A stretch of 48,242 nucleotides of DNA from Mediterranea sp. (in: CFB group bacteria) (GTDB lineage Bacteria; Bacteroidota; Bacteroidia; Bacteroidales; Bacteroidaceae): positions 1-48,242 of the forward strand of contig JAISIZ010000124.1 in NCBI GenBank assembly GCA_031261785.1, given 5' to 3'. The number at the start of each line of letters is the position of its first letter. The first letter of the stretch is position 1. Positions 1-9,160 of the stretch are shown piece by piece. Position numbers and translations under genes: made by a program. The notes beneath the pieces are model-generated. The model was not told where the DNA came from and did no database searches. It saw nothing but the letters and a program-made list of their open reading frames with translations.

Positions 1-31
1 CCGTCAGATTATAATCTGTACCGCCTTATGG

Positions 32-330
32 GTTTCTATCACCGCCCTCGGCGAGTTGGGCGACGCCAAGAGGAGACGATTCCGTATCAACTGTCTGAGT
101 TTCTATCCACGCCCTCCGCGAGGAGGGCGACTCAACATATTTCCTTAAGACAGGAGATCCAATAGTTTCTATCCACGCCCTCCGCGAGGAGGGCGACATC
201 TTCCCAAGCGGCACGGTGACGACAATAATAGTTTCTATCCACGCCCTCCGCGAGGAGGGCGACTTAACATCAAAGACACGATTTATAAGATAATTTCGTT
301 TCTATCCACGCCCTCCGCGAGGAGGGCGAC
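32..330 (-). CRISPR. Type I-C CRISPR array, 5 repeats and 4 spacers
   Basis: Five 33-bp repeats lie at 32-64, 99-131, 165-197, 231-263 and 298-330. Four are identical; on the + strand they begin GTTTCTATCCACGCCC and end GAGGAGGGCGAC, and contain the self-complementary stem CCCTCC-GCGA-GGAGGG. The spacers (65-98, 132-164, 198-230, 264-297) are 33-34 bp and unrelated to each other. The repeat at 32-64 carries several changes (TATCACCGCCCTCGGCGAG), as expected for the oldest, leader-distal repeat. The array therefore reads leftward, like the adjacent cas operon, and in transcript sense the repeat ends GTGGATAGAAAC, the usual type I-C 3' handle. The array looks complete and short. Spacer targets cannot be judged from this window. 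Confidence 0.97.
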
Positions 331-500
331 TCTATACACCTTATTCGCCTAATTATCACCATATAGCGGGGGTGATTGTGCGAAAGTGGTGGTTTTTCTG
401 TTACGGTTCTTCATCTTTGCTCTCTTTTGTGGCTGAAGATGCTGATTTTCAGTCATTGCGAAAGCAGGATGGATTGTGCAACGCTTGGGGTCCGCACGGG
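331..500 (-). promoter_or_regulatory. CRISPR leader
   Basis: This gene-free stretch lies between the cas2 stop and the first perfect repeat, on the side opposite the degenerate repeat. By position it is the leader, which should hold the array promoter and the sequence recognised by Cas1-Cas2 during spacer insertion. I see no clear TAnnTTTG box in leftward orientation, so the promoter is not placed. Confidence 0.7.
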
Positions 501-791
501 TTAGATGATAAGTTCGGATGCGACATTATATGATGTTTTTTTGCCGATGTACTCAATTCTTCTTTCCCAGTGGTTCCCGAGGAAATAGAAGCGTATGCTG
601 TCTAATTCCATATCAATTATCGCTTCAATCTTCGCTCTCAGAATGACGAACTGCGCTTCGGTGAGCGAACACTCGAAGACGGAATTTTGTACTCGTTGCC
701 CATAGTTCTGGCATTCTTTGGCTACTCGGCGCAGGCGTTTGCTCCCTGTTTCCGAAATCGTATCCACATCGTATGTCACTAATACCATCAT
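501..791 (-). CDS. cas2: CRISPR-associated endonuclease Cas2
   Basis: Cas2 forms the adaptation complex with Cas1 that integrates new spacers at the leader end. The 96-residue protein has the usual ferredoxin-like start, a beta strand MVLVTYDV followed by the family aspartate (D8), and a central R-V-Q-x-S-V-F-E-C strand. Two ATG codons stand side by side at the start; the second may be the true one. It is the last gene of the cas operon, 4 bp after the cas1 stop, and its 3' end faces the leader. Length and sequence fit type I-C Cas2 proteins. Confidence 0.96.
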   Translation of the reverse strand: MMVLVTYDVDTISETGSKRLRRVAKECQNYGQRVQNSVFECSLTEAQFVILRAKIEAIIDMELDSIRFYFLGNHWERRIEYIGKKTSYNVASELII

Positions 792-795
792 GGCT

Positions 796-1818
796 TTACC
801 GAATTAGAAATACTGGATAATCATCAATGTCCCCTCGCAGATAGCGGGCCAAGAGCGTGGCTTGCACATAAGGCAGCAATCCGATGGGGATTTTCTCCTC
901 CAAGTAAGGATGCACAATCATCTCCCTTTTGCGTGCTTGCCATGCCGTCAAGAAAGCCTTGCGCCCATTATCTGTCATCGCGATGCCCTCCTCTCCTTGC
1001 GAGAGGAAGTCTTTGATGTTGATTTGCTTCCTGTTGATAAGAGATAGCACGAAGCGATCGCCCAAATAAGCGCGAAGCTCTTCCATCACGTCCAATGCCA
1101 AGGAAGTCCTGCCTGGTCGAAGCGTATGCAAGAAGCCGACATAAGGATCCAGTCCTACGGTTTCCATCGCGGCGGCCACATCGTTGGCCATCAGCGTGTA
1201 GGCGAAGGAGAGCATGGCGTTGATCGCGTCTTTGGGGGGACGGCGATTGCGGCCTGTGAACGTGAAATCGCTTTTCTGATGCAGGATGAGATGAGGAAAC
1301 ACGCTAAAGTAAGCGTTTGCCGCGTCGCCTTCTATTCCTCGAAGCTTGTCGAAGTCGTCAGCTCTTAAAACGGCTCTCTTGCGCCATTCCAGCATGTTGG
1401 CCACACTCTCCACCTCGGCGTTCTCTCCGTAATCGCGAATGAAACGACGCAGGATGCTTCGGTAGTTCTGGATTTTTCCGCCGACGAACAGGCGGCTGAG
1501 GCGTAAGGCGTACGTCTTGTCTTCGGCAAGCCTGTACTGTGTGGTGCGCAGCAGCACGTTTCCTTTCGTGGCGCCTTGCACGCGGCTGACAAACCGCCCG
1601 TGGGGAGAGAGGAACGTCAACGATACGCCATTGTCCGTACAGAGCTTCATCAGTCCGGGGCTTGCTCCCATGTAGCCAAACGTCACGATACCTTCTATAT
1701 TAATGATCGGTATGCGAAAGGTCTCTTTCTGGTCGACGGAGACGACCACGTTCAGCCCATCCTTGCTCAAATAAGCTTCAGGGGTGGTGACGTACAGCGT
1801 ATTAAGTAGCTTCCTCAT
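796..1818 (-). CDS. cas1: CRISPR-associated integrase Cas1 (type I-C)
   Basis: Cas1 is the metal-dependent integrase that inserts protospacers into the array. The protein has 340 residues. The family metal ligands can be placed: E163 in GIEGDAANAY, H231 in GFLHTLRPGR, and the acidic pair D243/E246 in SLALDVMEE. The block FTGRNRRPPKDAINAMLSF (187-205) is typical of type I-C Cas1. The start overlaps the 3' end of cas4 by 17 bp, suggesting translational coupling, and cas2 follows after 4 bp. All visible catalytic residues are intact, so adaptation is expected to work. Confidence 0.97.
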   Translation of the reverse strand: MRKLLNTLYVTTPEAYLSKDGLNVVVSVDQKETFRIPIINIEGIVTFGYMGASPGLMKLCTDNGVSLTFLSPHGRFVSRVQGATKGNVLLRTTQYRLAEDKTYALRLSRLFVGGKIQNYRSILRRFIRDYGENAEVESVANMLEWRKRAVLRADDFDKLRGIEGDAANAYFSVFPHLILHQKSDFTFTGRNRRPPKDAINAMLSFAYTLMANDVAAAMETVGLDPYVGFLHTLRPGRTSLALDVMEELRAYLGDRFVLSLINRKQINIKDFLSQGEEGIAMTDNGRKAFLTAWQARKREMIVHPYLEEKIPIGLLPYVQATLLARYLRGDIDDYPVFLIR

Positions 1819-2476
1819 ACAGATGGTTTCTAAGATAGTTGGACGCGGGCATCCTTTGTCCCAACTTCGGCAAGCAGATGTCGACCAAAGAGCAACTTTT
1901 GCAATGGCTCTTCCGGATGGCTTTTGGCGTTATGCCACTTTTGTAGATTTCGTGCATCCCTTCGGCGCAAGCTCGCGTAAGTTCGCGAAGCTCGTCGGTG
2001 ATCGCCACACGTTCGCGGTGCCGGGTCTCCCCATAGTATAGAGCCGCCTCCTCGATATGGATACGATACATCTCTTCCAGGCATAGCACTTGAGCGGCCA
2101 GCTGTACCTCGTCCCGTTCGTCGGGCTTGCTTTTTCCACGTTTGTATTCCACGGGGTAGGGCTGCCAATGCCCGGCATATAGCGGATGCGTTATGCTGTT
2201 CGCTTCCGTATCGGAAGGAATAAGCTCGATGGCGTCCGTGATGCCGTATAACCCTAACGCTTTGGAGGCGATGGAAACCGAGCGAAGCGTAAGCCTGTCG
2301 CCATTCTTCTGGCGATAGAAGGGATCGTCCACACGTTCGTGAAGCAAATGCCCCTCGGCCGTCAGGCGATTGTCATTCCATTGTTGCTCGATATGAATCA
2401 ACGCCCATTGCCGGGGACAAAACATATAATGTTGTATCCCCGACAGCATGAGCATATCTTCTTCCGCGTATATCAT
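1802..2476 (-). CDS. cas4: CRISPR-associated exonuclease Cas4
   Basis: Cas4 is a RecB-like, iron-sulfur-containing nuclease that trims prespacers and helps choose the PAM in type I-C adaptation. In 224 residues it shows an N-terminal cysteine in YMFCPRQWALIH (C20), the nuclease core with ITDAIEL and the E-x-K motif in PVEYKRGK, and a C-terminal cysteine cluster CKSCSLVDIC that completes the [4Fe-4S] ligands. It starts 2 bp after the cas7c stop and overlaps cas1 by 17 bp, the usual cas4-cas1-cas2 adaptation block. Confidence 0.96.
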   Translation of the reverse strand: MIYAEEDMLMLSGIQHYMFCPRQWALIHIEQQWNDNRLTAEGHLLHERVDDPFYRQKNGDRLTLRSVSIASKALGLYGITDAIELIPSDTEANSITHPLYAGHWQPYPVEYKRGKSKPDERDEVQLAAQVLCLEEMYRIHIEEAALYYGETRHRERVAITDELRELTRACAEGMHEIYKSGITPKAIRKSHCKSCSLVDICLPKLGQRMPASNYLRNHLYEEAT

Positions 2477-2478
2477 CG

Positions 2479-3336
2479 TTACAGCAATTCCTTAATTGTT
2501 ACATTATACTCTTTTTCAGCTTTTTCTTTATCCACGATAACCTGATAATCAGTAAATGAACGAGCTACTTCGTTTTTGTTGTTCTTCTCTACCCTTACTA
2601 AATCAAACAGTTTATTAGCAGGTGCATTGCCCAATGGTGAACCGTGCTGGAAGATGATCAACTTTTGTGCGCTCATCAATCCGCGGGCGGCCGAACGGTC
2701 ATTATCGAACATATTTTTCAGGGCTTCCCAAAAAAGCTCGAGATCTTCCTCAGAAAAACCGGTCTGTTTGGCCAGATTAGCGGAGATGAAACCGTGGCAA
2801 AGATAGAGACCGTAGGGGACGGTGGATTTGCGGCCCATGGTACGTTCATCGTCTTTATCGGCTTCTTTAGTTACTGCCATCCGCGTAATAGTATGCTCTG
2901 AACTAGTAATCACATTAACTGATCGGGCAAATGTCAATTGTATGGGTCCACGAACCTGATCTGGCTTTCCTGTTGTCGCAATTACGGCACCAAAAGTGCG
3001 AATGTCATAATAATACTTGCACATCAATGCTTTGGCTATTTTCTTCTTTTTTTCTGCGTCTTTTTCATTCTTAACAGCTTGATAGTCATAAATACTGTTT
3101 ACGATAGTATCCAACACAGCTTTCTCTTTGATAAAGATGTCATATCCATCACTACAACCTTTGGCAACTTGTATGTAATTGCGCACCTTGCGTTTCAAGC
3201 AAACATCCGTTACTAATCCCATGCCTGTTTCTGCATCAATGCGTGGCATATTTCCTGCATCGGGGTCTCCGTTAGGATTCCCATCCTGTACATCAAAGAG
3301 ATATACGAAGTCGATTCTGTTCTTCAATTCTGTCAT
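2479..3336 (-). CDS. cas7c: Type I-C Cascade backbone protein Cas7 (Csd2)
   Basis: Cas7 binds along the crRNA spacer and forms the filament of the type I-C interference complex. The 285-residue protein opens with the family signature [14 protein letters not shown] in slightly changed form ([19 protein letters not shown], about 11-29), followed by an RKVRNYI segment. The middle part has [14 protein letters not shown], and ITRMAVTKE follows it. It lies 11 bp downstream of cas8c and 2 bp upstream of cas4. Confidence 0.96.
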   Translation of the reverse strand: MTELKNRIDFVYLFDVQDGNPNGDPDAGNMPRIDAETGMGLVTDVCLKRKVRNYIQVAKGCSDGYDIFIKEKAVLDTIVNSIYDYQAVKNEKDAEKKKKIAKALMCKYYYDIRTFGAVIATTGKPDQVRGPIQLTFARSVNVITSSEHTITRMAVTKEADKDDERTMGRKSTVPYGLYLCHGFISANLAKQTGFSEEDLELFWEALKNMFDNDRSAARGLMSAQKLIIFQHGSPLGNAPANKLFDLVRVEKNNKNEVARSFTDYQVIVDKEKAEKEYNVTIKELL

Positions 3337-3347
3337 AATGGTATTTT

Positions 3348-5144
3348 TTATTCTTGATTATTATTGGATTCGATGCGCTCTTGCTGCTCTCCATTCTTGG
3401 TATAAAAGGCTTGCCGCTGATGGTAATACCCAATGAAGAAATTGCCTTGTTTTTTTAAGTCTAAACTATCAGGGAATGTCTTTATCTTGTCGAATATTTC
3501 TCCCTTTAGCTTTTCGTACATTATGGGTCCATTCATTTTCTCTATGTGATGATTCGACAAATTAAGTAAAGTGGGAAAGACAACCGATGGTGTGGCTGAT
3601 GCTCCATTCATATAACGTTTTCGGATGGTCGTTTTATAGCCATCTTCACTATTGCTTAGCTCCTGTATCTTTTCTAATACAGCAAACAATCGGCCACACA
3701 GGTAGCCAATATTAGAATTCTCTTTGTCAATCATAATTTCTATTTTTTTATTATTACTATTTAATCGATTAAGATATGCTTTGATAATGGCGGCACGGGT
3801 GATTTCTTTATCGGAAAAAGCCCAATACGCTTTTTTATCTTTTTCACGTGATGGTATATCTTGTTCCGCTTGGATACGATGTAAACAAGCGGTAAACAGT
3901 AAATACGGATACGGCTTGTTTTCAATAATGCTCCGCAGCAAATCTTCCGATAATCGAGGATATTGCTTACCTATCTTCTCATTTTTACTTGCATTTCCAT
4001 CTTTGCTTTCTACTTTTATTACAGCACAAAGCATGTCATAAATGCCATTATATGGTTTGAAATAAGGTCTATTGTCTATGATATGCATTTGGCTAAAATG
4101 CTCTTTTATGTTTTGAATCAACTCTTCTATAGTACTTTCCCTCCAATACACAACAGCAATACGCCCTTTCGTTGCAGGTTCTAAACTTAAGAAATAGAAC
4201 TTGTCCTCTTTGGAAAAGTGAGCTTCATTTCCTGAAAAAAGGGATTTGACTATCTCACCAAACTGCTCAACACCATGATTGGGATTATCCTTATATTTAT
4301 TAGGCATTCCCAATAATGCATAGATGCCATGCTCTTTTTTTTGCGCAGCTTCGGTTCGCAATGAAGACCAAAATAAGAAAGTACGATTACCTATTCTCAT
4401 TTTATTCGGTGAGCCTGCACGAAGCAGGTGTTTTAGTGCCGTAGTATAAGCAAATTCCGCTTCAACAGATATTGGCGCATTCTCTCCTTGTACATGTCCA
4501 TAAGAGTCATAACCTTGACCTTTCTGAAATGATACGATTTTCCCACTGCCCGAGCCTGGAATAGGTGTCATGGCCGTTATATTAGCAACGGGACCTTGCT
4601 CTCCTGTTAGGAGGCAAATTTTATTGGTCGTATTTCCCAGCATCCGTTTATGGACATAATCTTCCAAGTCATTGCATTGTTGTGCAACAATACGGCATTC
4701 CCCTTTAACCATAAAAGATACGAGGCTGTCTCCTTTACAAAGTTTGTCCCAATATTCTTTTTGAGGAGCTTTCTTGTATTCTTCCTTTTGATAAAATTGC
4801 AATACTGCTTGAAATTCCATGTTTGAGGGGTAATTATGGGCGAGCTCTTTTACAATTTCAACCATCGACTTGCATTCTTCTGATAATTCCTCTTGAATAG
4901 TTTTGCTTTTCTTATTAATATTCAATATATATGAGGCCTTGTCCCATAACACATTTGCGACGACATTAGAAGTCTTATCAGCACCTCTTATAACCCTGTA
5001 TTGAGGGTCATCTCTTGGCTCAACGTATAAGAACTCCCCATTTTTTGAAATGACAACAATATAATCAATATCTTCGCTGGCAAATCCCAAAGGAGGTAAT
5101 CCCTCACTTCTATGGTAATAATCACATAAAGCTTGTAGTATCAT
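3348..5144 (-). CDS. cas8c: Type I-C Cascade large subunit Cas8c (Csd1)
   Basis: Cas8c is the large subunit that recognises the PAM and recruits Cas3; in type I-C an internal start within this gene usually also yields the small subunit Cas11c. The protein is 598 residues, normal for Csd1, with the family N-terminus [18 protein letters not shown] and a central block [26 protein letters not shown]. The C-terminal part (about residues 470-598) is helical and could hold the Cas11c frame, but I did not fix an internal start. The start overlaps the cas5c stop as ATGA. Confidence 0.96.
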   Translation of the reverse strand: MILQALCDYYHRSEGLPPLGFASEDIDYIVVISKNGEFLYVEPRDDPQYRVIRGADKTSNVVANVLWDKASYILNINKKSKTIQEELSEECKSMVEIVKELAHNYPSNMEFQAVLQFYQKEEYKKAPQKEYWDKLCKGDSLVSFMVKGECRIVAQQCNDLEDYVHKRMLGNTTNKICLLTGEQGPVANITAMTPIPGSGSGKIVSFQKGQGYDSYGHVQGENAPISVEAEFAYTTALKHLLRAGSPNKMRIGNRTFLFWSSLRTEAAQKKEHGIYALLGMPNKYKDNPNHGVEQFGEIVKSLFSGNEAHFSKEDKFYFLSLEPATKGRIAVVYWRESTIEELIQNIKEHFSQMHIIDNRPYFKPYNGIYDMLCAVIKVESKDGNASKNEKIGKQYPRLSEDLLRSIIENKPYPYLLFTACLHRIQAEQDIPSREKDKKAYWAFSDKEITRAAIIKAYLNRLNSNNKKIEIMIDKENSNIGYLCGRLFAVLEKIQELSNSEDGYKTTIRKRYMNGASATPSVVFPTLLNLSNHHIEKMNGPIMYEKLKGEIFDKIKTFPDSLDLKKQGNFFIGYYHQRQAFYTKNGEQQERIESNNNQE

Positions 5145-5827
5145 CTTAACGTCTCCTTCTTATTTGGAACTTTGATTACGCCATTCTCCATCTTGGCACG
5201 GAAAAACATAGATGGTTTCCCTTCGGCATCGAAATCTATATCGTACTGCATGATGCCTAAGTCTCGCGTCTCCTTAATCGGTTTATCTACTTCTTTTTCA
5301 GGATTCTCTATCCAACGAAGAGAGGCGGCGAACTCCCGTGTTCCCAAGTAGGGCTGGTTGAAGCATTGCCCTTTGGCAGCACGACGCTCGAAACAACTTT
5401 GATACTTCTTCGGATTCTCGTTCGGGTCATTGCGCCGTTCAGCTTCTTCTTTGCATTTTGGGGGACGTTCAGAAATAGGAATATAAACCAATTTTGCATA
5501 GATGCGATAGAAGACATCTTTCAACAAAAGAGTATTTCTTTGCTGACGGTTTTTCTCATCATCTATATAAATACATTCTTTGCCAATGCTTCCTATCGCC
5601 CCCACTTCATTCCGTCGCACCGACGCCCATTGTATGGGTTTCAGCACTTCGATCTTGGTCACCTCCCACCGAATGGCAGGTTTCCATAGTATGGCCTCAA
5701 ATATGGCACGGGCTGCTGATGGAGTAATAACATCATAGCTCACTCTTTCTACTTTCAATTCGGGGCGAGTAAAACAGGCGTAATCTCCCGATACTTCTAA
5801 ACAATATTCTTTTATTAGCTCTTTCAT
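5141..5827 (-). CDS. cas5c: Type I-C crRNA endonuclease and Cascade subunit Cas5c (Cas5d)
   Basis: In type I-C systems, which lack Cas6, this Cas5 variant cuts the repeat RNA and stays bound to the 5' handle of the crRNA. The protein is 228 residues. It shows the Cas5 strand GDYACFTRPELKVERVSYDV (about 14-33) followed by TPSAARAIFEAILWKP, the typical Cas5d region. No cas6 is found anywhere in the locus, which agrees with this role. It begins 4 bp after the cas3 stop and overlaps cas8c by 4 bp. Confidence 0.95.
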   Translation of the reverse strand: MKELIKEYCLEVSGDYACFTRPELKVERVSYDVITPSAARAIFEAILWKPAIRWEVTKIEVLKPIQWASVRRNEVGAIGSIGKECIYIDDEKNRQQRNTLLLKDVFYRIYAKLVYIPISERPPKCKEEAERRNDPNENPKKYQSCFERRAAKGQCFNQPYLGTREFAASLRWIENPEKEVDKPIKETRDLGIMQYDIDFDAEGKPSMFFRAKMENGVIKVPNKKETLR

Positions 5828-5831
5828 GCGA

Positions 5832-8042
5832 TTATATTGCTAATGTTTCATTTAACCAATGGTTTTCTCTTCTCAATCCAGTTTTTTTGTCATATTGCTC
5901 CTTATCAGAAATGGCATAGATACCAGAATGCTTACCTTTAATAGATATTTCATTTATTAATTTTGCTTTCCACAACTCTTCAAATTGCCTTTTGTTTACA
6001 TTCACAGAGTATTGAGCTAATCTTTTCATTAAGTCGTATGAGATTCCTTCCCTTTCAAGTTCCTCTATTAGAGATTCACTGTTCTCGAAAGCAACGATAA
6101 TACTCATGCTACTATCCTCTATCAAGTGAAAACTTTCTGCTGCATTCCTGAATTTAAAGTGGTATTCATTATCTTCATCATATAGCTTCTTTGTTATTTC
6201 TGCTTTGTCAAATGTATTAGTCTTACTATACAATTGAATAAAATATTTTTTCATTGTTTCGGGATGGAACCAGTCTGATTCTTCAGGAAGATCCTTTCTG
6301 GCATTTGCTGAATTCGAGAGATAGCCTATAGGTAAATCCTCAGTTAAACGAAAGACAAAAGTATCTGCAACAGGCAGTTTGCCTTCCCTGTTGCAACGGC
6401 CAGCTGCTTGCAAGATGGAATCTAACCCAGCCTCTTGACGGAAAACGACAGGGAAATCCATGTCTACACCCGCTTCTATCAGTTGTGTGGCGACGACGCG
6501 TATGACAGGTGTATCAGATTTCAATTTTTCATTGATAGCCTTAATAGTATCTCCAACATGCTTAGGGCACATCATACGGGAAAGATGATAAGTTGAATCA
6601 TCTTGAGGTAATAATGAATATATTTCTTGCGCTTCTTTGCGAGTATTTACTATACAGAGTACTCTTGGATACATTAAAAGACGTTCTGCGATAGCTCCGC
6701 TACTGCTTTTTTCTATGTCAAAAGATAGATGGACTCTGCGTAGCTTATCATGTAACTGAAATGATTCTGAAACAATTTCTCTTATCATTGATATGCCTTT
6801 AAACTTAGCATCTGGATTCGTTCCATAATATTCTCCCCGCAACACCGGCTGGCTCGCCGTAGTGAACAAAACAGAAACGCCAAACAGTCGTTGATACGTT
6901 TTCAGGCTATCTACGATAGGTTGTATCTGCTCGAGCGGCAACGACTGCACCTCGTCCAGTATCAACACGCTATTGCAGATGTTGTGCAGCTTTCTGCACT
7001 TCGACGGACGATTGGAAAACATGGACTCGAACAGTTGAACATTAGTGGTCACGATAATCGGTGCGTCCCAGTTTTCTGTGGCGAGCCGCATCTGCCATTC
7101 GGTGTCCCCGGTATCCATCTCATCCTTTTTCTTTTCAGTGTATTCCACGTTGGAGTGGTGCTCCAGCACATTCTCTCGCCTAAATATTTCACGGAGTATC
7201 TCTGCAGTTTGCACGATGATGCTGGTAAATGGGATGGCGATGATAATGCGCTTCTTGCCATGCTCTTTGGCATGGAGCATCGCCCACAGTAGGGAGGAGA
7301 GCGTCTTGCCACCGCCCGTAGGCACTGTGAGACTAAAGAAACCCGACGGCAAGATGGCCGCTTTCCGGCACTCGTCTTGCACAGCCGCTCGTATTCGGTT
7401 GACGGGTGTGTCGGTGGCACCGACTTTTAGGCTTTCAAGATGAGCTTCAAGCTTGGGACGCAGCTGCTCAAGCGAGAGTTTTCCTTGGCGAGCTGCGGCC
7501 TGCGCCGGTTTCATAAACCTCTCGGTATCCAGCCAGTCGGCATCGACCAAACAAGAATAGAGCATACGGATGAGATGGTGGCAGTCTTCTCGCTGTAATT
7601 GTATCCCCTTAGGTAGGGTAGGCACAATATCCAAGGCCTCCTTTGTCACATCGGAGGGAATCTCCTTCTGCATCTTGTATTCAAACTCCCCACAGTCGTC
7701 CAACCCGGCATGGTGCCCCATGATGGGATAACTTAGCAGCGGATAACATTGCTTGTAAAGCTTGTATGCCATCACCGCTCCTACGTAAGCGTGGGTATGG
7801 TCGCCTTCTACCTTTAGTTCGGGACGGCAACCGCTTCGTTGCAGGATATACTTTTGAAACGTATCTTGTTCCTTACCCTTGTCGTGGAGTAGGCCGAGCA
7901 CTTTTCCCCACTCCCCGAAACCAAATTCGGCAGCGAAGCCGGAAGACAATTTGGCCACACCGTTGTTATGCTCTTCGTCGGTTTGAATAGCCCAATCGAC
8001 AGGAATTACGTTTTCTTTCTTTTTAATATGCGAGATTATCAT
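5832..8042 (-). CDS. cas3: CRISPR-associated helicase-nuclease Cas3
   Basis: Cas3 is recruited to Cascade-bound DNA and unwinds and shreds it. With the chosen ATG the protein has 736 residues: an N-terminal HD nuclease (H53-D54 in GLLHDKGK, D81 in GDHTHAY, GHH at 109-111), then a superfamily 2 helicase with Walker A TVPTGGGKT (about 239-247), Walker B LILDEVQSLP with DEVQ at 363-366, and motif VI QAAGRCNREGK. The frame stays open upstream to a TTG at 8087, but the ATG at 8042 gives MIISHIKKKE, which matches the family N-terminus better. It is the first gene of the cas operon; cas5c starts 4 bp after its stop. Confidence 0.95.
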   Translation of the reverse strand: MIISHIKKKENVIPVDWAIQTDEEHNNGVAKLSSGFAAEFGFGEWGKVLGLLHDKGKEQDTFQKYILQRSGCRPELKVEGDHTHAYVGAVMAYKLYKQCYPLLSYPIMGHHAGLDDCGEFEYKMQKEIPSDVTKEALDIVPTLPKGIQLQREDCHHLIRMLYSCLVDADWLDTERFMKPAQAAARQGKLSLEQLRPKLEAHLESLKVGATDTPVNRIRAAVQDECRKAAILPSGFFSLTVPTGGGKTLSSLLWAMLHAKEHGKKRIIIAIPFTSIIVQTAEILREIFRRENVLEHHSNVEYTEKKKDEMDTGDTEWQMRLATENWDAPIIVTTNVQLFESMFSNRPSKCRKLHNICNSVLILDEVQSLPLEQIQPIVDSLKTYQRLFGVSVLFTTASQPVLRGEYYGTNPDAKFKGISMIREIVSESFQLHDKLRRVHLSFDIEKSSSGAIAERLLMYPRVLCIVNTRKEAQEIYSLLPQDDSTYHLSRMMCPKHVGDTIKAINEKLKSDTPVIRVVATQLIEAGVDMDFPVVFRQEAGLDSILQAAGRCNREGKLPVADTFVFRLTEDLPIGYLSNSANARKDLPEESDWFHPETMKKYFIQLYSKTNTFDKAEITKKLYDEDNEYHFKFRNAAESFHLIEDSSMSIIVAFENSESLIEELEREGISYDLMKRLAQYSVNVNKRQFEELWKAKLINEISIKGKHSGIYAISDKEQYDKKTGLRRENHWLNETLAI

Positions 8043-8186
8043 TGCTTCAAAAGATGTTTCATGGAAAAAGCCTAAGTCATCAAACAAGATTAACTAAAGA
8101 CTGGGCGCAAGTTACGCGAAAAAGATTGGAGCGCCAAAACTATTCGTGGAAATCTTTTGGGAAAGTCGAAAAAGTGCTGAACTTCC

Positions 8187-8280
8187 GCAAGTATTCAAGT
8201 TCAGAGTTGACAAGCCGATGATTAGCAGGCCACATTTGCCAACGGCTTGCCGTCTTGCAGGCTCTGATTCGAATACTTGC
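8187..8280. repeat. Long nested inverted repeat upstream of cas3
   Basis: The arm at 8187-8206 (GCAAGTATTCAAGTTCAGAG) is the reverse complement of 8262-8280 with about two differences. Inside it, CAAGCCG (8211-8217) pairs with CGGCTTG (8243-8249). A transcript of either strand could fold into a two-storey hairpin. It lies about 150 bp upstream of cas3 and could be a small mobile remnant, a terminator or a regulatory structure. The pairing is seen directly; the role is unknown. Confidence 0.6.
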
Positions 8281-8400
8281 GAAAGTTTATTCAATTTGCA
8301 CGTGTAAATCGAATGAATTGGAGTTGGGAGAGACAGTCTGCGCATGAATGCATCCTCATAGAGTGTCAATCTATGTAATCTGTGGTGAACCCTAACCTCA

Positions 8401-8438
8401 AAACTCCGTGAAACTCTGTGTCCTCTGTGGTGAATCTT
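8401..8438 (+). repeat. Dispersed repeat copy (CTCTGTGTCCTCTGTGGTG family)
   Basis: The 38 bp beginning AAAACTCCGTGAAACTC and ending CTCTGTGGTGAATCT match 18291-18328 at about 36 of 38 positions. A shorter echo, ATCTGTGGTGAA, lies just before it near 8381. At 18217-18323 the same sequence forms a perfect inverted repeat, so this is a single-arm copy of that element. Confidence 0.8.
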
Positions 8439-8457
8439 TGCGCCTTACTCGCAAAAA

Positions 8458-8473
8458 CCCCAAATTTGGGGTA
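8458..8473. repeat. 16-bp perfect palindrome
   Basis: ACCCCAAATTTGGGGT is perfectly self-complementary. It lies upstream of the secreted-protein cluster and downstream of the dispersed repeat. It could be an operator for a dimeric regulator; nothing else supports a function. Confidence 0.4.
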
Positions 8474-8606
8474 GTACGGCTTACGCGCGTTGCCGAACTT
8501 TGCGGAAGTTATTATCAACTCAACTTCAAGAACAAGAAGTATGAAGCAGTCGGATATAACAATTACGGAACCACAGTAATAATAATCATCTAAAAAACAG
8601 AGTAAC

Positions 8607-9113
8607 ATGAAAAATGTAAGATTTCTAACAGTAACGTTCGCGCTGATGACAGTATTCAGCGTGGCACGGGCACAGTCCCAAGATGCTTTTCTGACGGAAG
8701 AGCCTTGGATTGGTCGGAAGGTGGGACTTCTCAACGAGCAAATCCGTTTCTACACGGCTCCCGCCAATAGTTTTAATCTCTCCGTGTACAATGACGAGGG
8801 TATAAGTAACACGGGGACGGTTAGCGGCAAGTACACGCTATCGGGCAACACGCTGACATTGAAGGTTACGAACAACGGTGGCATAGCCAACTGTCCGCAA
8901 ACCATCAAGGCCACGCTAAACGCTACGAAAACAAAGATTACGCTGACCCACCCGATTGTCGGAGGCGACGCGACCTTTACGAAAAATGGGACGACAGGCG
9001 ACAATGGCGGTCTTCAACGCCCCGAGACGCAAAAGATAAAAAAGCCGAAGCTGAAGCCCGGCCTGAATCGCCCGCAACAGGAGGCAAACCCAGCTCCCAA
9101 GCCGCGAAGGTAA
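8607..9113 (+). CDS. Small secreted protein, unknown function
   Basis: This is a 168-residue protein I do not recognise. It has a clear signal peptide ending FSVARA-Q (about 1-22). The mature part (about 45-130) is rich in beta strands and Thr/Asn, with alternating patterns such as GKYTLSGNTLTLKVT that recall small lipocalin-like or DUF5004-like barrels; this is a loose resemblance. The tail (about 138-168) is Lys/Pro/Arg-rich and probably disordered. It is the first gene of a rightward cluster of four secreted proteins, with the next 47 bp downstream. Its signal-peptide region resembles that of the next gene (MNKVRVLT, MKNVRFLT), perhaps from duplication. Confidence 0.75.
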   Translation: MKNVRFLTVTFALMTVFSVARAQSQDAFLTEEPWIGRKVGLLNEQIRFYTAPANSFNLSVYNDEGISNTGTVSGKYTLSGNTLTLKVTNNGGIANCPQTIKATLNATKTKITLTHPIVGGDATFTKNGTTGDNGGLQRPETQKIKKPKLKPGLNRPQQEANPAPKPRR

Positions 9114-9160
9114 GTTTGTCGCGGCACTCACCATTCATCGTTCATCATTGACGCGATACT

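Larger units (their letters stand above)
8043..8606. other. Gene-free spacer between cas3 and the secreted-protein cluster
   Basis: No convincing gene is present in these roughly 560 bp; the open frames on both strands have no family features. The spacer must hold the cas promoter (leftward) and the promoter of the 8607 gene (rightward). No perfect promoter was found: TAATCTTG (minus strand, just upstream of cas3) and GAACTTTG near 8498 each differ by one base from TAnnTTTG and lack a good partner box. It contains a large hairpin, a 16-bp palindrome and a dispersed repeat, listed separately. Confidence 0.6.

Noticed and set aside
26..214. Open frame across the CRISPR repeats
   Set aside because: The repeated product (SSRRAWIET) is the translation of the direct repeats.
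8112..8734. Two frames on the minus strand (85 and 122 codons) upstream of the cas operon
   Set aside because: They cross the hairpin and dispersed repeat and run into the signal peptide of the 8607 gene; no ribosome site or homology.
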